A DNA stretch of 64,000 nucleotides, from NCBI GenBank assembly GCA_032191485.1, contig JAVDOI010000173.1, positions 235,001-299,000 of the forward strand, read 5' to 3'. Of the stretch, positions 22,536-33,953 are shown piece by piece (position 1 is the first letter of the stretch; the number at the start of each line of letters is the position of its first letter). Below the pieces are notes generated by a model. The model made no database searches and was not told where the DNA came from. It was given only the letters and a program-made list of their open reading frames with translations. The position numbers were made by a program, and so were the translations under genes. Source of the DNA: Leptoclinus maculatus. Taxonomy: Eukaryota > Chordata > Actinopteri > Perciformes > Stichaeidae.

Positions 22536-23879
22536 TGTGGCGAGAGGAAGATGATGATATGGTTTAAAGTTTACTTGGCTATCAACCAATCGTCAGAGCA
22601 CAACAACGCCACCTTAGGAATTTCACCTAAAGATTAAGTTTCGCCCACAGTCTCACTAACTCAGGACACTCGGGTTCATTATACAGATTAGGCGGAGACG
22701 TGGTTCCAATACAAAACAATTACTCTTTATTTTTACACACCGATGGTTCACAGATAATAGTCAGTACAAAATATTAATAAAAGAGCCTGTATTTCTTTTA
22801 TTAAAAGAGGTGTAGGGCTGCGGCTTACCAGTGGTGAGGTGGACCAGTACGGGTGAGGATCCCAAAAGAGGAGGCACCCCGATCACACGTGTACACAACA
22901 CTCACACACAACCACACGTGAGGGCTCCGAACCAGGGGCACACCAAACCACACAGCACACGAAGGGAGACACCCCCACCGGAAGGCACCAACCCCACCAC
23001 CTTGGCTCAGCAGCTCCTACAGGGACAAGGAACACAATTACACAAGGCTCTGGTTCTCAGAGAGGAAAATCAAACAAAAGGAAAAAATAAGAAAAGACAA
23101 AACCAAAATAACTCCGGTCAGCTGATCAGCCCGGGGGATGATCAGCTAACTGAGGTAAATAAATGAAATGCCAGAGTGGGCCTTAACATCCCCTGTCAGA
23201 ATGCACAATAAAATGGCTCAAGCTAAAAATAGTTTTTCCTATATTAAAACGAAGGTGATGCTGACGTCAGCAGCCCGAAGCCGGGGCGCAGTGCTGATGA
23301 GAGCAGCCTCAGACCCTGTAGGCGACACAGCGCAGCAGGGTAGATCAAACCCGGCAGGGCAAAGCCGTTTAGTCAGAAGCCATGTAGGCAAACACCTGTA
23401 GACAAATCCCGGTAGACAAAACAGCAGCGTTCCCTCAATATGAGCAAGTTAACTGTAGCCACTTTGTGGCAACGTTCCGCTCGAACTCAGCAAAAAGTCC
23501 CCGATCAGGCAATATTCCTCTGCTCCAGAAGGGGGGAGGAGGGCATGTAGCGCTGCTACCAGCGGCGACACAGATCCGCAGGTGAGTCTCCTGTGCAGGA
23601 GGAGGGGAGCCCAAGAGATAGTCTATAAAATGACAAAAAGCCAATATAACACCAAAAGAGCACGACCGACAAAGACAATGCTTCAGCGTTGTTGCATACC
23701 TGCGACAGCGGCTGAAGTCAGGCAGACCGGAAGCGGGACACGCGTTTGACGTCAGGGTGGATCTAAGGGAATCCCCGTCGCATTTATGTGGTGCCCGCCC
23801 ACCGTGATTGGCCAGTGGTGGCCTGGTAATTAAAGGGACACCGAGGCCCAGCGAGCGATCAAAGCTCCCTTCTGCTACA
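22536..23879 (-). repeat. 5-prime LTR (intronless form)
   Basis: 1344 bp. It matches the other LTR at about 98.5% but lacks two internal blocks of 83 and 70 nt, both removed exactly at GT-AG borders. Confidence 0.93.
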
Positions 23880-24195
23880 TATTGTTTGATATGAGCCCAT
23901 AAACCTTCAGCGTCATGACGTTGATGCATTGATGTCAACATGTCAGGATACACCACTGTCCTATTTTCTAATGTTGAAACAAGACAACGCTCCAGAAAAA
24001 CAAGTTTCATCACCTTCCCTCCCTGTTTGGGCTCATCCTGGCTACTGTTCCCTGACTACTTCTGTCTGCATTGATGGTCTGATGTGGGACACAAACAGTT
24101 TGATGAGTCTCTGGTAGTTTGAGGTCAGCTTGGTGTGCCAGGCAGTATTCAAGAAATACAACTGGGGAGGCTCGACTGTCTTCACTGGCGTCCAT
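23880..24195 (-). pseudogene. Unidentified reading frame interrupted by the Gypsy insertion
   Basis: On the minus strand a frame starts MDASEDSRASPVVFLEYCLA at 24195 and a second, overlapping in another frame, gives VVYPDMLTSMHQRHDAEGLW at 24013-23885. Removing the Gypsy element and one TATT joins the second to HIKQID and a stop at about 15451. I do not recognise the protein. It may be an old transposon or retrocopy. Confidence 0.3.
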
Positions 24196-24199
24196 GAAT

Positions 24200-25160
24200 C
24201 GAGAAGGACTTCTTACTGGAACTAAAACGCACGGATGTACTGAACAACCATGAGATTAAACTCTTTATTAACAAAGAAAGGAGGATGGACTTTGTCTTTA
24301 AATAGTGAACAGCAGCTCTGGTAAGTTAAATGCGTTTGTTTGTACATCTGCAGTAGCTTTAATATGCTTGTTTATATATTATTATTTGTACAACTTGTTT
24401 TTATGAAGATGGATTTTTGTTTGGTTTTATATGTGATAGGAACTATTGTTACGTCCTATGTTGCTCTGGGGACACATTTAGCCGGTGCACAGCAACAAGA
24501 AGACACGTGAAGTGGCAGAAGTCTATATACTCCGTGCAAAGTGTTAAAGTCAAAGTGTTAAAGTTAAAGTGTTTACGTGATCTACTTTGAAGATTCATGT
24601 GTTTTCAAGTGGACTCATTTTCCCTCTTGGTGTTGACAGACGAATAAATCCGTCACTAACAAGAACTAAGGTGTTGAGTATTTCCTGGAGGGAGTGATAG
24701 GAGCGTTACCGTGTTCATTTGGTGTCGTTTTTATGATATGGTTCATATTGTTCCCTCTGATGTGAATAATATTTGAATGGCTCGGGCTCTTCAGTGTGCG
24801 GATAAATACTTGTTTTAGTGCTGCAGTCTTGAGAATTGATTTTGACTTTATACATTGTCCGTTAATGACACAGCATCCCGTCATGCGCGTATTCATGTAT
24901 CTGCACCGTGCAGTTAGTGTATTTGTAGGTGTTGAGCTTCATTTTTACACAAAACAAATAATCCGTAGCTGTGGCATCATAATGAGGTTATTAGGAGGTT
25001 CAGCTGTAGTAGGAAAGCACTGAAGGCCCAGGTATGAATTGCACGGCCCACCACTGGTGTCAGGGTCATATTAACCAGGCTGACAGTGAGACAGAGAAAA
25101 CGTTTCCAGCTCTACCTCCTCTATCAGACTGATTGTCTGTGGCTGCAGCAGGCCTCTTCA
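24200..25160. other. NLR intron, nothing recognised
   Basis: AT-rich sequence between the Gypsy element and the 3-prime LRR exon. No feature supported. Confidence 0.4.
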
Positions 25161-25163
25161 TAC

Positions 25164-25337
25164 CTGAGAGTTTCCAGTCTCCAGTGTGGATCCTCCACTC
25201 CGCCAGACAGCAGCTTCACTCCTGAGTCTCCTGGATGATTGTAGCTCAGGTCCAGCTCTCTCAGATGGGAGGGGTTGGAGCTCAGAGCTGAGACCAGAGA
25301 AGCACAGCCTTCCTCTGTGATCAGACAGCCTGACAGG
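25164..25337 (-). CDS. NLR leucine-rich-repeat exon (3-prime)
   Basis: A 174-nt exon with a gtgtgtttgcag acceptor and gtatga donor. It reads LSGCLITEEGCASLVSALSS and then LRELDLSYNHPGDSGVKLLS, one RNase-inhibitor-type LRR unit per exon, as usual in the family. Confidence 0.88.
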
Positions 25338-25920
25338 CTGCAAACACACAAAACAACACACGTCACATAATGTGAGGGAACTGTGAGGGCTGGAAGGTTA
25401 CTGCAGTACTGAGATACTGTCGGCTACTGTAGGTTACATTAACATTGTTACTGATTGTTTTCTAGTCACAACCAAACACACACTAATGTCCATCAACAAT
25501 CTGACATTACTCATAACTCTCTGAATCCTCTGATATTTCAAGTTATAACAGCAGAGTGAGAAGAAAAAGACTATAAAACATGTTTAATTTATATTTCTTT
25601 AAACAATGGAAACAAAATAAACGGAATCGGTTTAAAACCATGCAAGCACAGACACAATCTTATGCAGGTTAAGAGTTTATCCATTAATGTAAATCAGCGC
25701 CTGTAAAAAATAATATTTGTGTTAAAATAAAATCCTCTTTGATGATGAATCTGGACTAAAGTACAATCAGAAAGAACAAAGATCATTTGTTCAGTGAAAG
25801 TGGATAGAATTCCTACTGTTGTACTCTAAACACGATAAAGATTCAGTTCAGTGTTCTCTACTGTTTACAGGAAGTACTGTAGTATCAATATCAGGATGAG
25901 AGGTGGATATTTAATGTTGT

Positions 25921-26140
25921 TCATTGTGGCTCAGAAGTAGAGTGGATTGTCTTCCAATCAGACGATCTGCGGATATATTCCCAGCTCCACCAGTCTGCAT
26001 GTCAAAGTGTCCTCATCCAAGATACTAAACCCCAAATTGATCCTGAAGGGTGTGCCATCAGTGTATACATGTGTGAATGACATGTAGTGTAAAGACCTTT
26101 GAGTGGTCGGAAGACTAGAAACGAGCTATAAAAATATATA
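25921..26140 (+). mobile_element. tRNA-derived SINE
   Basis: Begins with a degenerate tRNA-like head (TGTGGCTCAGAAGTAGAGTGG, box A-like) and continues with the typical fish SINE body: CAGTCTGCATGTCAAAGTGTCC, AAACCCCAAATTG, TGTGCCATCAGTG and TTTGAGTGGTCGGAAGACTAG, then a run into TATAAAAATATATA. It lies in an NLR intron. Confidence 0.75.
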
Positions 26141-26730
26141 GATTCTAAACAAGCAGAGAGAACGAGAGAGAGAGACGACAAAGTGAGTGAAAAAGAAAAA
26201 TTAAACTTTATATTCTGATTTCATGTCGGTTACGTTCTAAAGCAGAAATAAACAATCATCAAACTCAGCAGATCGTCATTGTAGAGACAGACATTCAAGT
26301 TTTCAGTCTCTTTTCCACCTCTGCTTTTCTCCTTTTCATTCATTAATTATATCAAACATAACATCACAAAGCATAAATAAGAGGAACAAGAGATGACCCT
26401 GTGATGTTTTATTGTGAATGAAAACTGTTTCAAACTCTGTCATTGTTTTTAATCCACTGTGGATCAAATTTGTCTGTTATGCAAGGTTCTTACGATGTGA
26501 TGGAAACACAAACGGAAATTCAATAATGACTTTTGGACCCTAGCTTAGTCTGAGATTAGTTCTTCTGGTTCCATAGTTCTGGTTAATTTCCTGGTGAAAA
26601 AGATGTTCATGAAATCTGAAATCCTGATGAACAAATTCAAAGACTCAGAAAGAGAGGCTGTTTACACTGCATGGAGCTGATAGTTTAGAGACACATTTAA
26701 ATCATTGAAGACAAAATAACTGCATCTGAC

Positions 26731-26904
26731 CTGAGAGTTTCCAGTTCACAGTTTGGACTCTTTAGTCCAGCAGACAGACGCTTCACTCCTGAATCCTTCA
26801 GGTCATTGTTACTCAGGTCCAGCTCTCTCAGACTAGAGGACTGGGAGCTGAGAACTGAGGACAGAGCTTCACAGCTTCTCTCTGAGAGGTTACAGTCACT
26901 CAGT
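26731..26904 (-). CDS. NLR leucine-rich-repeat exon (5-prime)
   Basis: A 174-nt exon with a tctcttcag acceptor and gtcaga donor. It reads [20 protein letters not shown] and [20 protein letters not shown]. It has the same length and phase as the other LRR exon. Confidence 0.88.
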
Positions 26905-26998
26905 CTGAAGAGACAATGATGAAGAAAAAATAAGCAATACGTAGTAAAGATAAAGTATTTAAGTTACGAAATATGAATCTAACTCTCTCTGTACTTAC

Positions 26999-28779
26999 AG
27001 AGCTTTGTTGGAGGCTTTGACCACTGGCAGCAGCCTCAGAAGAGCCTCCTCTGAAGCAGAGTATTTCTTCAGGTCAAACACGTCCAGATCTTTTTCTGAT
27101 GACAGTAAGATGAAGACCAGAGCTGACCACTGAGCAGGAGACAGTTTATCTGTGGAGAGACGTCCTGAACTCAGGGACTGTTGGATCTCCTCCACTAGAG
27201 AACCATCATTCAGTTCATTCAGACAGTGGAACAGATTGATGCTTTTCTCTGGAGACACATTCTTCTTGATCCTCTTCTTGATGTACTGGACTGTTCTCTG
27301 ATTGGTCTGTGAGCTACTTCCTGTCTGTGTCAGCAGACCTCGTAGGAGAGTCTGATTGGTCTGCAGTGAAAGACCCAGGAGGAAGCGGAGGAACAAGTCC
27401 AGGTGTCCATTTGGACTCTGTAAGGCCTTGTCCACAGCACTCTGGTAGAGACTAAAGACTTCAGACGACCGGGAGGTTGTTTGTTCTTCTGACAGCAGAT
27501 TGACACCAGAGTTGATGAAGGTCAGATGGACATGAAGAGCAGCCAGAAACTCCTGAACACTCAGATGGACGAAGCAGAACACCTTGTCCTGGTACAGTCC
27601 TCTCTCCTCTCTAAAGATCTGTGTAAACACTCCTGAGTACACTGAGGCTGCTCTGATATCGATGCTACACTCTTTCAGGTCGGATTCATAGAAGATCAGG
27701 TTGCCTTTCTGCAGCTGATCAAAAGCCAGTTTTCCCAGAGACTCAGTCATCTTCCTGCTCTCTGGACTCCAGTGTGGATCTGTCTCAGCTCCTCCATCAT
27801 ACTTGACCTTCTTCAGTTTCGACTGAACCACCAGGAAGTGGATGTACATATCAGTCAGGGTCTTGGGCAGCTCTCCTCCCTCTCTGGTCTTCAACACATC
27901 CTCCAGAACTGTAGCAGTGATCCAGCAGAAGACTGGGATGTGGCACATGATGTGGAGGCTTCGTGAGGTCTTGATGTGGGAGATGATCTTGCTGGCCTGC
28001 TCCTCATCACTGAATCTCTTCCTGAAGTACTCCTCCTTCTGTGGGTCAGTGAACCCTCTGACCTCTGTCACCATGTCAACACACTCAGGAGGGATCTGAT
28101 TGGCTGCTGCAGGTCGTGTGGTTATCAAGAGGCGAGCAGAGGGAAGCAGTTTCCCCCTGAAGAGGTTTGTCAGCAGCACATCCACTGAGGTGGACTCTGT
28201 AACATCAGTCAGGATCTCATTGTTGTGGAAGTCCAGAGGAAGTCGACACTCATCCAGACCGTCAAAGATGAACAGAACCAGGAACTCTTCAAACCTGCAG
28301 ATTCCTGCTTCTTTGGTTTCACTGAAGAAGTGATGAACAAGTTCCACCAAGCTGTACTGTTTCTTTCACCAGATTCAGCTCTCTGAAAGTGAATGGAAAT
28401 GTGAACTGTATGTCCTGGTGGTCTTTGTCTTCAGCCCAGTCCAGAGTTAACTTCTGTGTTAAGACTGTTTTCCCAATGCCAGCCACTCCCATTGTCATCA
28501 CGGTTCTGATTGGTTCCTCTCTTCCAGGTGAGGCTTTAAAGATGTCTTCTTGTCTGATGGTTGTTTCTGGTCTGTGTGGTCTCCTGGATGCTGTTTCAAT
28601 CTGTCTGACCTCATGTTCATTATTGACCTCTGCAGTCCCTCCCTCTGTGATGTAGAGCTCTGTGTAGATCTGATTCAGAAGGGTTGGGTTTCCTGCTTTA
28701 GTGATCCCCTCAAACACACTCTGGAACTTCTTCTTCAGGTTAGATTTGAGTTCACGCTGACAAACTCCCAAATTACTTC
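26999..28779 (-). CDS. NLR FISNA-NACHT exon, frameshifted
   Basis: Begins after tttttatccag with the FISNA segment ([21 protein letters not shown]). Walker [14 protein letters not shown] follows about 95 residues later, Walker [12 protein letters not shown] and sensor [10 protein letters not shown] after it, then helical NACHT-associated domains ending ...VVKASNKAL before a gtaagt donor. Expected coding length is not a multiple of three: the frame shifts near 28355-28362, where related proteins read FRELNL, a short Lys/Glu loop, then LVELVHHFF. The break is between ATP-binding motifs, so an uncorrected product would lack Walker B. Confidence 0.87.
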
Positions 28780-28921
28780 CTGGATAAAAACAAAGAACAT
28801 CAATGAATAGATTAATAGGCAAATATGTGAACATATCTGAATATATGTTGGTCCATCTCTTGAGACTTTAGTAAACGTCCCATTTATCCAGCATGTTAAA
28901 TCTTTAGAGAAATCCTCTTAC

Positions 28922-29150
28922 TGCTCTGCAGACGGTCAGCCAGCTCCTCCTGCTTCATTCTCCTCAGGAAGTGCAGCGTGATCTTCTCAAATGCCTCTCT
29001 GCTGCTCCTCCTCTGCTCTTCATCCTCACCGTCCAGCACCTCCTCATCCTCCCTCTGACTCTCTAAGCATTCTGGGTAATCTGAACTCAGTCCCTTCTGG
29101 ATCTTCTTCAGCTCGTTCTTCACAAAAGTGATGATGTTCTCCTCCAGCAG
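28922..29150 (-). CDS. NLR N-terminal linker exon
   Basis: A 229-nt exon between tctgttccag and gtaaga. It reads LLEENIITFVKNELKKIQKG, then DYPECLESQREDEEVLDGED and LHFLRRMKQEELADRLQS. This charged helical segment is the standard piece before FISNA in these fish NLRs. Confidence 0.85.
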
Positions 29151-29305
29151 CTGGAACAGAATATTCTATGAATGACACAAACTAAAACCATGGAACCAAA
29201 CATCAGATCCATGTTGGACAGACTGACAATCCACTGGTCTACAAAGTGCAGCATGGAGATGATTGTGAACAGAATAGATGTCAAAGTAGTTGTACATGTA
29301 CAGAC

Positions 29306-29369
29306 CATAAATATGGAGTCCAGCTGGGCAGACTGACCTCTGGGAACCTCTGAGCTCTCCTGGTCCTCT
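29306..29369 (-). CDS. NLR short linker exon
   Basis: A 64-nt exon reading EDQESSEVPRGQSAQLDSIF then Met, in phase with the next exon (LLEENIITF). The acceptor is ctccacag; the donor gtctgt is weak. Confidence 0.7.
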
Positions 29370-30015
29370 CTGTGGAGGAACCATGAAGAATCAGCTCACA
29401 TTGTGTTTGTACCATTAACACAAATACAATTAGTTAAAGATGTTGTGTTCTGTCCTGATTGATCACAATGAAAACCAGATGCTAAACAGATTCTTATCTC
29501 TGCTTTTATTGGACAGTAAAAGTTATTTTATTGTCAGCACGGTAAAGTCAAAAATCAAATTCATACCGGTTTACTTTATATACCTTCTATACTTCCACCC
29601 TGAGATACAACTACAACTAGAAACAACTAGAATCACATGTGATGGGATACTTTTTCATATTTGGTGTAGTTTCTATTCTACCATTGTGTTGTTAGTCAGA
29701 TGTATTAAGACTTAATACTGTTGATCTGTCACATCATTGAAATAAAGGGTCTGTGTTTGGTTTGGGCCACAGCACCATTGGGGAGACTTCCTCCTCCGAG
29801 TCTTTCTAGTCTCCAGACCTCTGCAACTAGAGTTAGGATTATATCCAGAATGCTACTTCCTGTCTGATGTAAAACCTACAATTAGTTAAAGATATTGCAT
29901 CATGATCATAATGAGAAGTTAGATCATAATGATAGATGAAAGACTATAAATGATAGACGACCAATTTTATATCTGTGTAACAGTTTCATCTGTTTCATCT
30001 GTTTTAAGAACTTAC

Positions 30016-30174
30016 TCTGGGTCATAAGAATGGCGTCCATCTTTGAAGTTAATCAGACCACCTTTAGACCGATCACTCTTCATGGACACACAGCTGGGTT
30101 CAGGAGACTTTTCTCTCTGCTGCTGTGAACTGATAGAAACACTGACATTTACTGAACATACCATCTTCATATCT
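30016..30174 (-). CDS. NLR 5-prime repeated exon, copy 2
   Basis: Contains an in-frame ATG at 30170 and reads PEPSCVSMKSDRSKGGLINF, ending DGRHSYDPE before gtaagt. Nearly identical over about 145 bases to the exon at 31716-31872. Short repeated exons with the PSCVSMKSDRS motif are usual at the 5-prime end of fish NLR genes. Confidence 0.75.
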
Positions 30175-30240
30175 CTGCTTTCACTGGTTTTATTGGACAG
30201 AAAAAGTCATTTTAATTTCATTAAAATGTGTCTTTAATGA

Positions 30241-30360
30241 CAGGGTGACGGTGGCTAAGTGGAGAGCAAGGCTGTCCTTCAATCAGAGGATCGGTGGTTT
30301 GAACCCCAGCTCTGCTAATTACATGTCGATGTGTCCTTGAGGAAAACACTTAACCCAGAA
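30241..30360 (+). mobile_element. tRNA-derived SINE fragment
   Basis: GGTGGCTAAGTGGAGAGC resembles a box A and GGTTTGAACCCC a box B at tRNA spacing, followed by ATGTCGATGTGTCCTTGAGG as in related fish SINEs. There is no cloverleaf 3-prime half, so it is not a functional tRNA gene. Confidence 0.6.
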
Positions 30361-31329
30361 CATTTGTTATGGTGATTTGTTTGCTTATTCAACCAAATAG
30401 GCATTACAATGAGACACAATGACTGTTTACATGCACACTCATAGTCCACTATTATTCAGAATATGACAATATTTTAAATTTGATGTGTCTTATGTAAACA
30501 TCATTATCCGTTTGGATATTCTAAATAAGTCCTTATTCCGTATGGAGCATTTTCCAGTTCAGACATGTGGGATATGTCGATATTATTCAGGGTTTTATGA
30601 GCTTTCTTTAGACATGTAGAAAGCTCATTATGAATATGGTCATCAATATGGTTTTTACGTCACTTTGCAACACATGGTCTCTTTCCTGTTCATGACCAGC
30701 TCTGTGCGTTGAACACAAACCAACTAGCCAATAGTATGCAAAGCTGGAGTACAGATGCATGCCCCAAAAAAAGCTCTCATTTCTGTTCAGAAGGAGAAAC
30801 ACGCCTACTTTTAAGCATTATGAAGGACTTTGACATCAACAGGTTTTTAGATATGAACAAATATCTCAATGTGGACCTTTTCAAGAAGGTGTTTGAAGGA
30901 ATAAAAGAGGGAGGCTGAGTTCACACGGTCCAACAAGTCTGACACCAGTGGAACACTTTGAAGAAACATATTCTGATGAAAAGAAGCAAAAAGGCAGAAG
31001 AGTCTCCTGCCGTTCCTCTTTTCCATATGTTGATGTGATAAACTACGTGTGTGAGCATCGACCCGTCAAACACAGCCGACGTGTGATTCACTGGCCTCAG
31101 TGATGAGGATGAGGTTTACGTCAATCGAATGCACGGCTGCATGTAAATGAGAATATTAGTGGAATATTAATTTTCATTAGCCATGTAAGAAACTCATTAG
31201 GAATATATTTACTTTATCTCAGTTCAACACAGCAAGAGTCTCAACAAACCTCGTGACCAACAAAGGCTAGGATATATAAGGACGACCTTCCAACAGGCAA
31301 CTCTAACTACTGACTACTGACTTCATCAA

Positions 31330-31590
31330 AGTGCTTTCTGCCACCAGACCTCTGCTGGTAGTCACTAAACTTCTGTATTTAGTGCACAGACCTCTGAAGC
31401 TAGGCCCCAAACATCTGTCACTCATCAGCATACATTTACAACTTGTTCCCAGAGCTCTGAAGCCTGGACGCAGACCTCTGAATGTTGACCCAGAACCCCT
31501 GAAACTACTCCCCATATCACCGCTGGTAGTCCCCAACATTCTGCCCATAGTCCCTAAACCTCTGCACATAGTCCCCAGACCAGCTGGTTA
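31330..31590. repeat. Degenerate minisatellite (about 21 bp)
   Basis: Loose repetition of cctctgaagctagtcccca-like units. It appears to be a diverged relative of the array at 32525-32893, also in the NLR 5-prime region. Confidence 0.6.
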
Positions 31591-31715
31591 AAGATATTGT
31601 GTTTTGTCGTGATTGATTATAATGAAAACACTGTACTTGATGCACGAACAATTTTGTATCAGAACTAAGGATCAGAACAGCTAGCTCATTGTTTCATAAG
31701 GTTTGAATTACTTAC

Positions 31716-31872
31716 ACTGCGTTATAAGAACGGCGTCCATCTTTGAAGTTAATCAGACCACCTTTAGACCGATCACTCTTCATGGACACACAGCTGGGTT
31801 CAGGAGACTTTTCTCTCTGCTGCTGTGAACTGATAGAAACACTGACATTTACTGAACATACCATCTTCATAT
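31716..31872 (-). CDS. NLR 5-prime repeated exon, copy 1
   Basis: Reads MKMVCSVNVSVSIS from the ATG at 31870, then PEPSCVSMKSDRSKGGLINF, ending RRSYNAV before gtaagt. It differs from the copy at 30016-30174 by very few bases. It probably holds the start codon of the gene, but an exon further upstream could also do so. Confidence 0.7.
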
Positions 31873-32255
31873 CTGCACCAAGAAGCTAATGCCAGACACA
31901 GAGATGCACATCTACAACAAACTATTATATGATTGTAGATTAACACTTTAATGTACAAGTATAACAAGAACAACTATGATCCATGATGATTCCTCAGAGC
32001 TCAAGATGTCGTCTTGAAACAGTTCAAAACCCAAAAATATTCAGTTTACAGTGATTCAAAGAAGAGAAACAGCTGATTGTAGAAAGATGAACTCAGAACA
32101 TTGGAAGAGATGAATGAATGAATGTTTGCTTGAACAATGTCTGAAGTGTGAGTGAATTATTGAAGCTGTTCATCTGTAAAACAAGGTGAACAAAGTAATG
32201 AGTGAATGAATCCAGCTGAACATGAAGTCTGTTGACTGAGTGTAAACCTCACTGA

Positions 32256-32269
32256 CCACCAGGGGGAGC
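32256..32269 (+). promoter_or_regulatory. CTCF-like motif
   Basis: CCACCAGGGGGAGC matches the CTCF core consensus closely. It sits upstream of the NLR coding exons. A single motif match, unsupported by other evidence. Confidence 0.3.
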
Positions 32270-32524
32270 TCAGCAGCTGAGGTAGAAACATAAAGCTCCA
32301 CCCTCTGGACCTGAACACTGAGCCCTCCTCCTGTCACTCTGTGATGTGTTCAAGTGCTCTCTGTTAATAACACGGTCACACTGCTGGGTCCACAGGGTGA
32401 ACACGAGGACTCGTTGACATGGATACAGCATGACATGTGTCGTGTTGGACCTGAGATCATCTCACAGTCTAGAGAGCTCCAGTCAGTCAACGTTCTTTTA
32501 CTCCCGGTATCACTAGAGAACAAC

Positions 32525-32893
32525 ATAAACCTAGACCTCTACAACTAGTCACTAGACCTCTACAACTAGTCCCTAGACCTCAGCAACTAGTCCCTCGTCC
32601 TCTACAACTAGTCACTAGACCTCAGCAACTAGTCCCTCGTCCTCTACAACTAGTCCCTAGACCTCAGCAAATAGTCTCTAGACCTCAGCAAATAGTCCCT
32701 AGACCTCAGCAACTAGTCCCTAGACCTCAGCAACTAGTCCCTCGTCCTCAGCAACTAGTCCCTAGACCTCAGCAACTAGTCCCTAGACCTCAGCAACTAG
32801 TCCCTAGACCTCAGCAACTAGTCCCTATACCTCAGCAACTAGTCTCTAGATCTCAGCAACTAGTCTCTAGATCTCAGCAACTAGTCCCTAGAC
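32525..32893. repeat. 21-bp minisatellite
   Basis: About 17 copies of ctagacctcagcaactagtc plus one base, with scattered substitutions. It lies in the first NLR intron or just upstream. Confidence 0.9.
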
Positions 32894-33243
32894 TTCTCTG
32901 CATACATTGGTTCTTCCTAAGTTCAACATAATAACACATTGTCCTTGAGCTTATGAAGTTATTAATTAACAGTATAAATGGACCTTTGATCTATGAGAGC
33001 ACTTTGACCAACAGAGGCCTCAATAAACATGAAATATGAGCTTCATAAAACACCTGAAGTATCAAAGTCCAGACTTTAGTCCAGTATCAGAACTCAATCT
33101 AACGACTGTATCTGTTTCATAGATTCATTATGAGTCAATGTTCAAGTGAACGAGCAGAGAAACAGTCAACATCAAGTTAGTAAGAATGAATATGTTGAAG
33201 GTAAAACAGGATCAAATGTAATGAGAAGTGTTGAGTGTGATAC

Positions 33244-33273
33244 CTTTCCATGTTGCTGATAAGCTGCAGCCAC
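33244..33273 (-). other. Candidate small 5-prime exon of the NLR gene
   Basis: A 30-nt segment between gtcttcatcag and gtatca (tentative). Its own ATG would be out of frame with the next exon, so it would be leader sequence or contain a short upstream reading frame. Confidence 0.35.
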
Positions 33274-33953
33274 CTGATGAAGACAGACAGACGGGTTCAT
33301 CATTAGTCTTCAGTCTCATTTGATTTGTGTCTCAGCAGGAAATCTGATCTGTTTCTGCATGTAGACTTTAAAGACAGCCAGCTGTAGTTTCAAGTATCTG
33401 TTGTCACATCAACTGTGTGCTGTGGACTCGTTATCAAAGACAGGAGGTCAACACATGAACCAACAAAGAGCAGCTCGTTTGTCATCAATTCAAGTTCCAC
33501 TTACCCACTTTCTTATGATGAACTTCAACACTCTGCAGCTCTCTGCTGTCTGGACCAGGTCTGTGTGGAAAAAGAGTTTTGTGTTGATGTGAGTGGGACG
33601 ATGAGCTCCATCAGGATTAAATCCTCTTCTTCATCTTCATCAGTCCTCAGTGTCTTCAGGCTGCTGTCACACTCCAACACTTTAATAAACCAGTGTGAAC
33701 CTGCAGCACTCAGTTCAAAGATCAGCTGCATCATGTTTATAGGACTTTATATGATACGTGTTAAAGTTTAACCCACATTATCTTCCACACTGGAACAAAG
33801 CTGAGAACATGAAGCTCCTCCTCACTGACAACATCAACACTCCAACACTGTGATTGGCTTTAGAAGAGGACATGAATTCACCTCCAGAGCTGGAAATGTG
33901 ACCCCGGGGATACATGAAGTATCTATCTATCTATCTAGTCACATATCTATATA

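Larger units (their letters stand above)
15461..23879 (-). mobile_element. Complete Ty3/Gypsy LTR retrotransposon
   Basis: An 8.4-kb element in the same orientation as the NLR gene. It has two LTRs (15461-16964 and 22536-23879) with TG...CA ends and a 4-bp target duplication TATT (15457-15460 and 23880-23883). gag is at 22246-21191 and an uninterrupted pol at 21101-17040. Domain order protease, reverse transcriptase, RNase H, integrase defines the Ty3/Gypsy type. No envelope gene is seen. Coding regions have no stop or frameshift apart from the gag-pol frame change, so it may be or recently was active. The LTRs differ by roughly 20 substitutions over about 1.3 kb, so it is not brand new, and by two intron-like gaps described separately. 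Confidence 0.95.

Noticed and set aside
30241..30360. tRNA gene
   Set aside because: Box A and B are present, but no acceptor-stem pairing or 3-prime half; the sequence continues as a SINE.
33407..33771. 118-codon plus-strand frame near the NLR 5-prime end
   Set aside because: Serine run and ordinary leader-like sequence without a domain; no matching splice sites.
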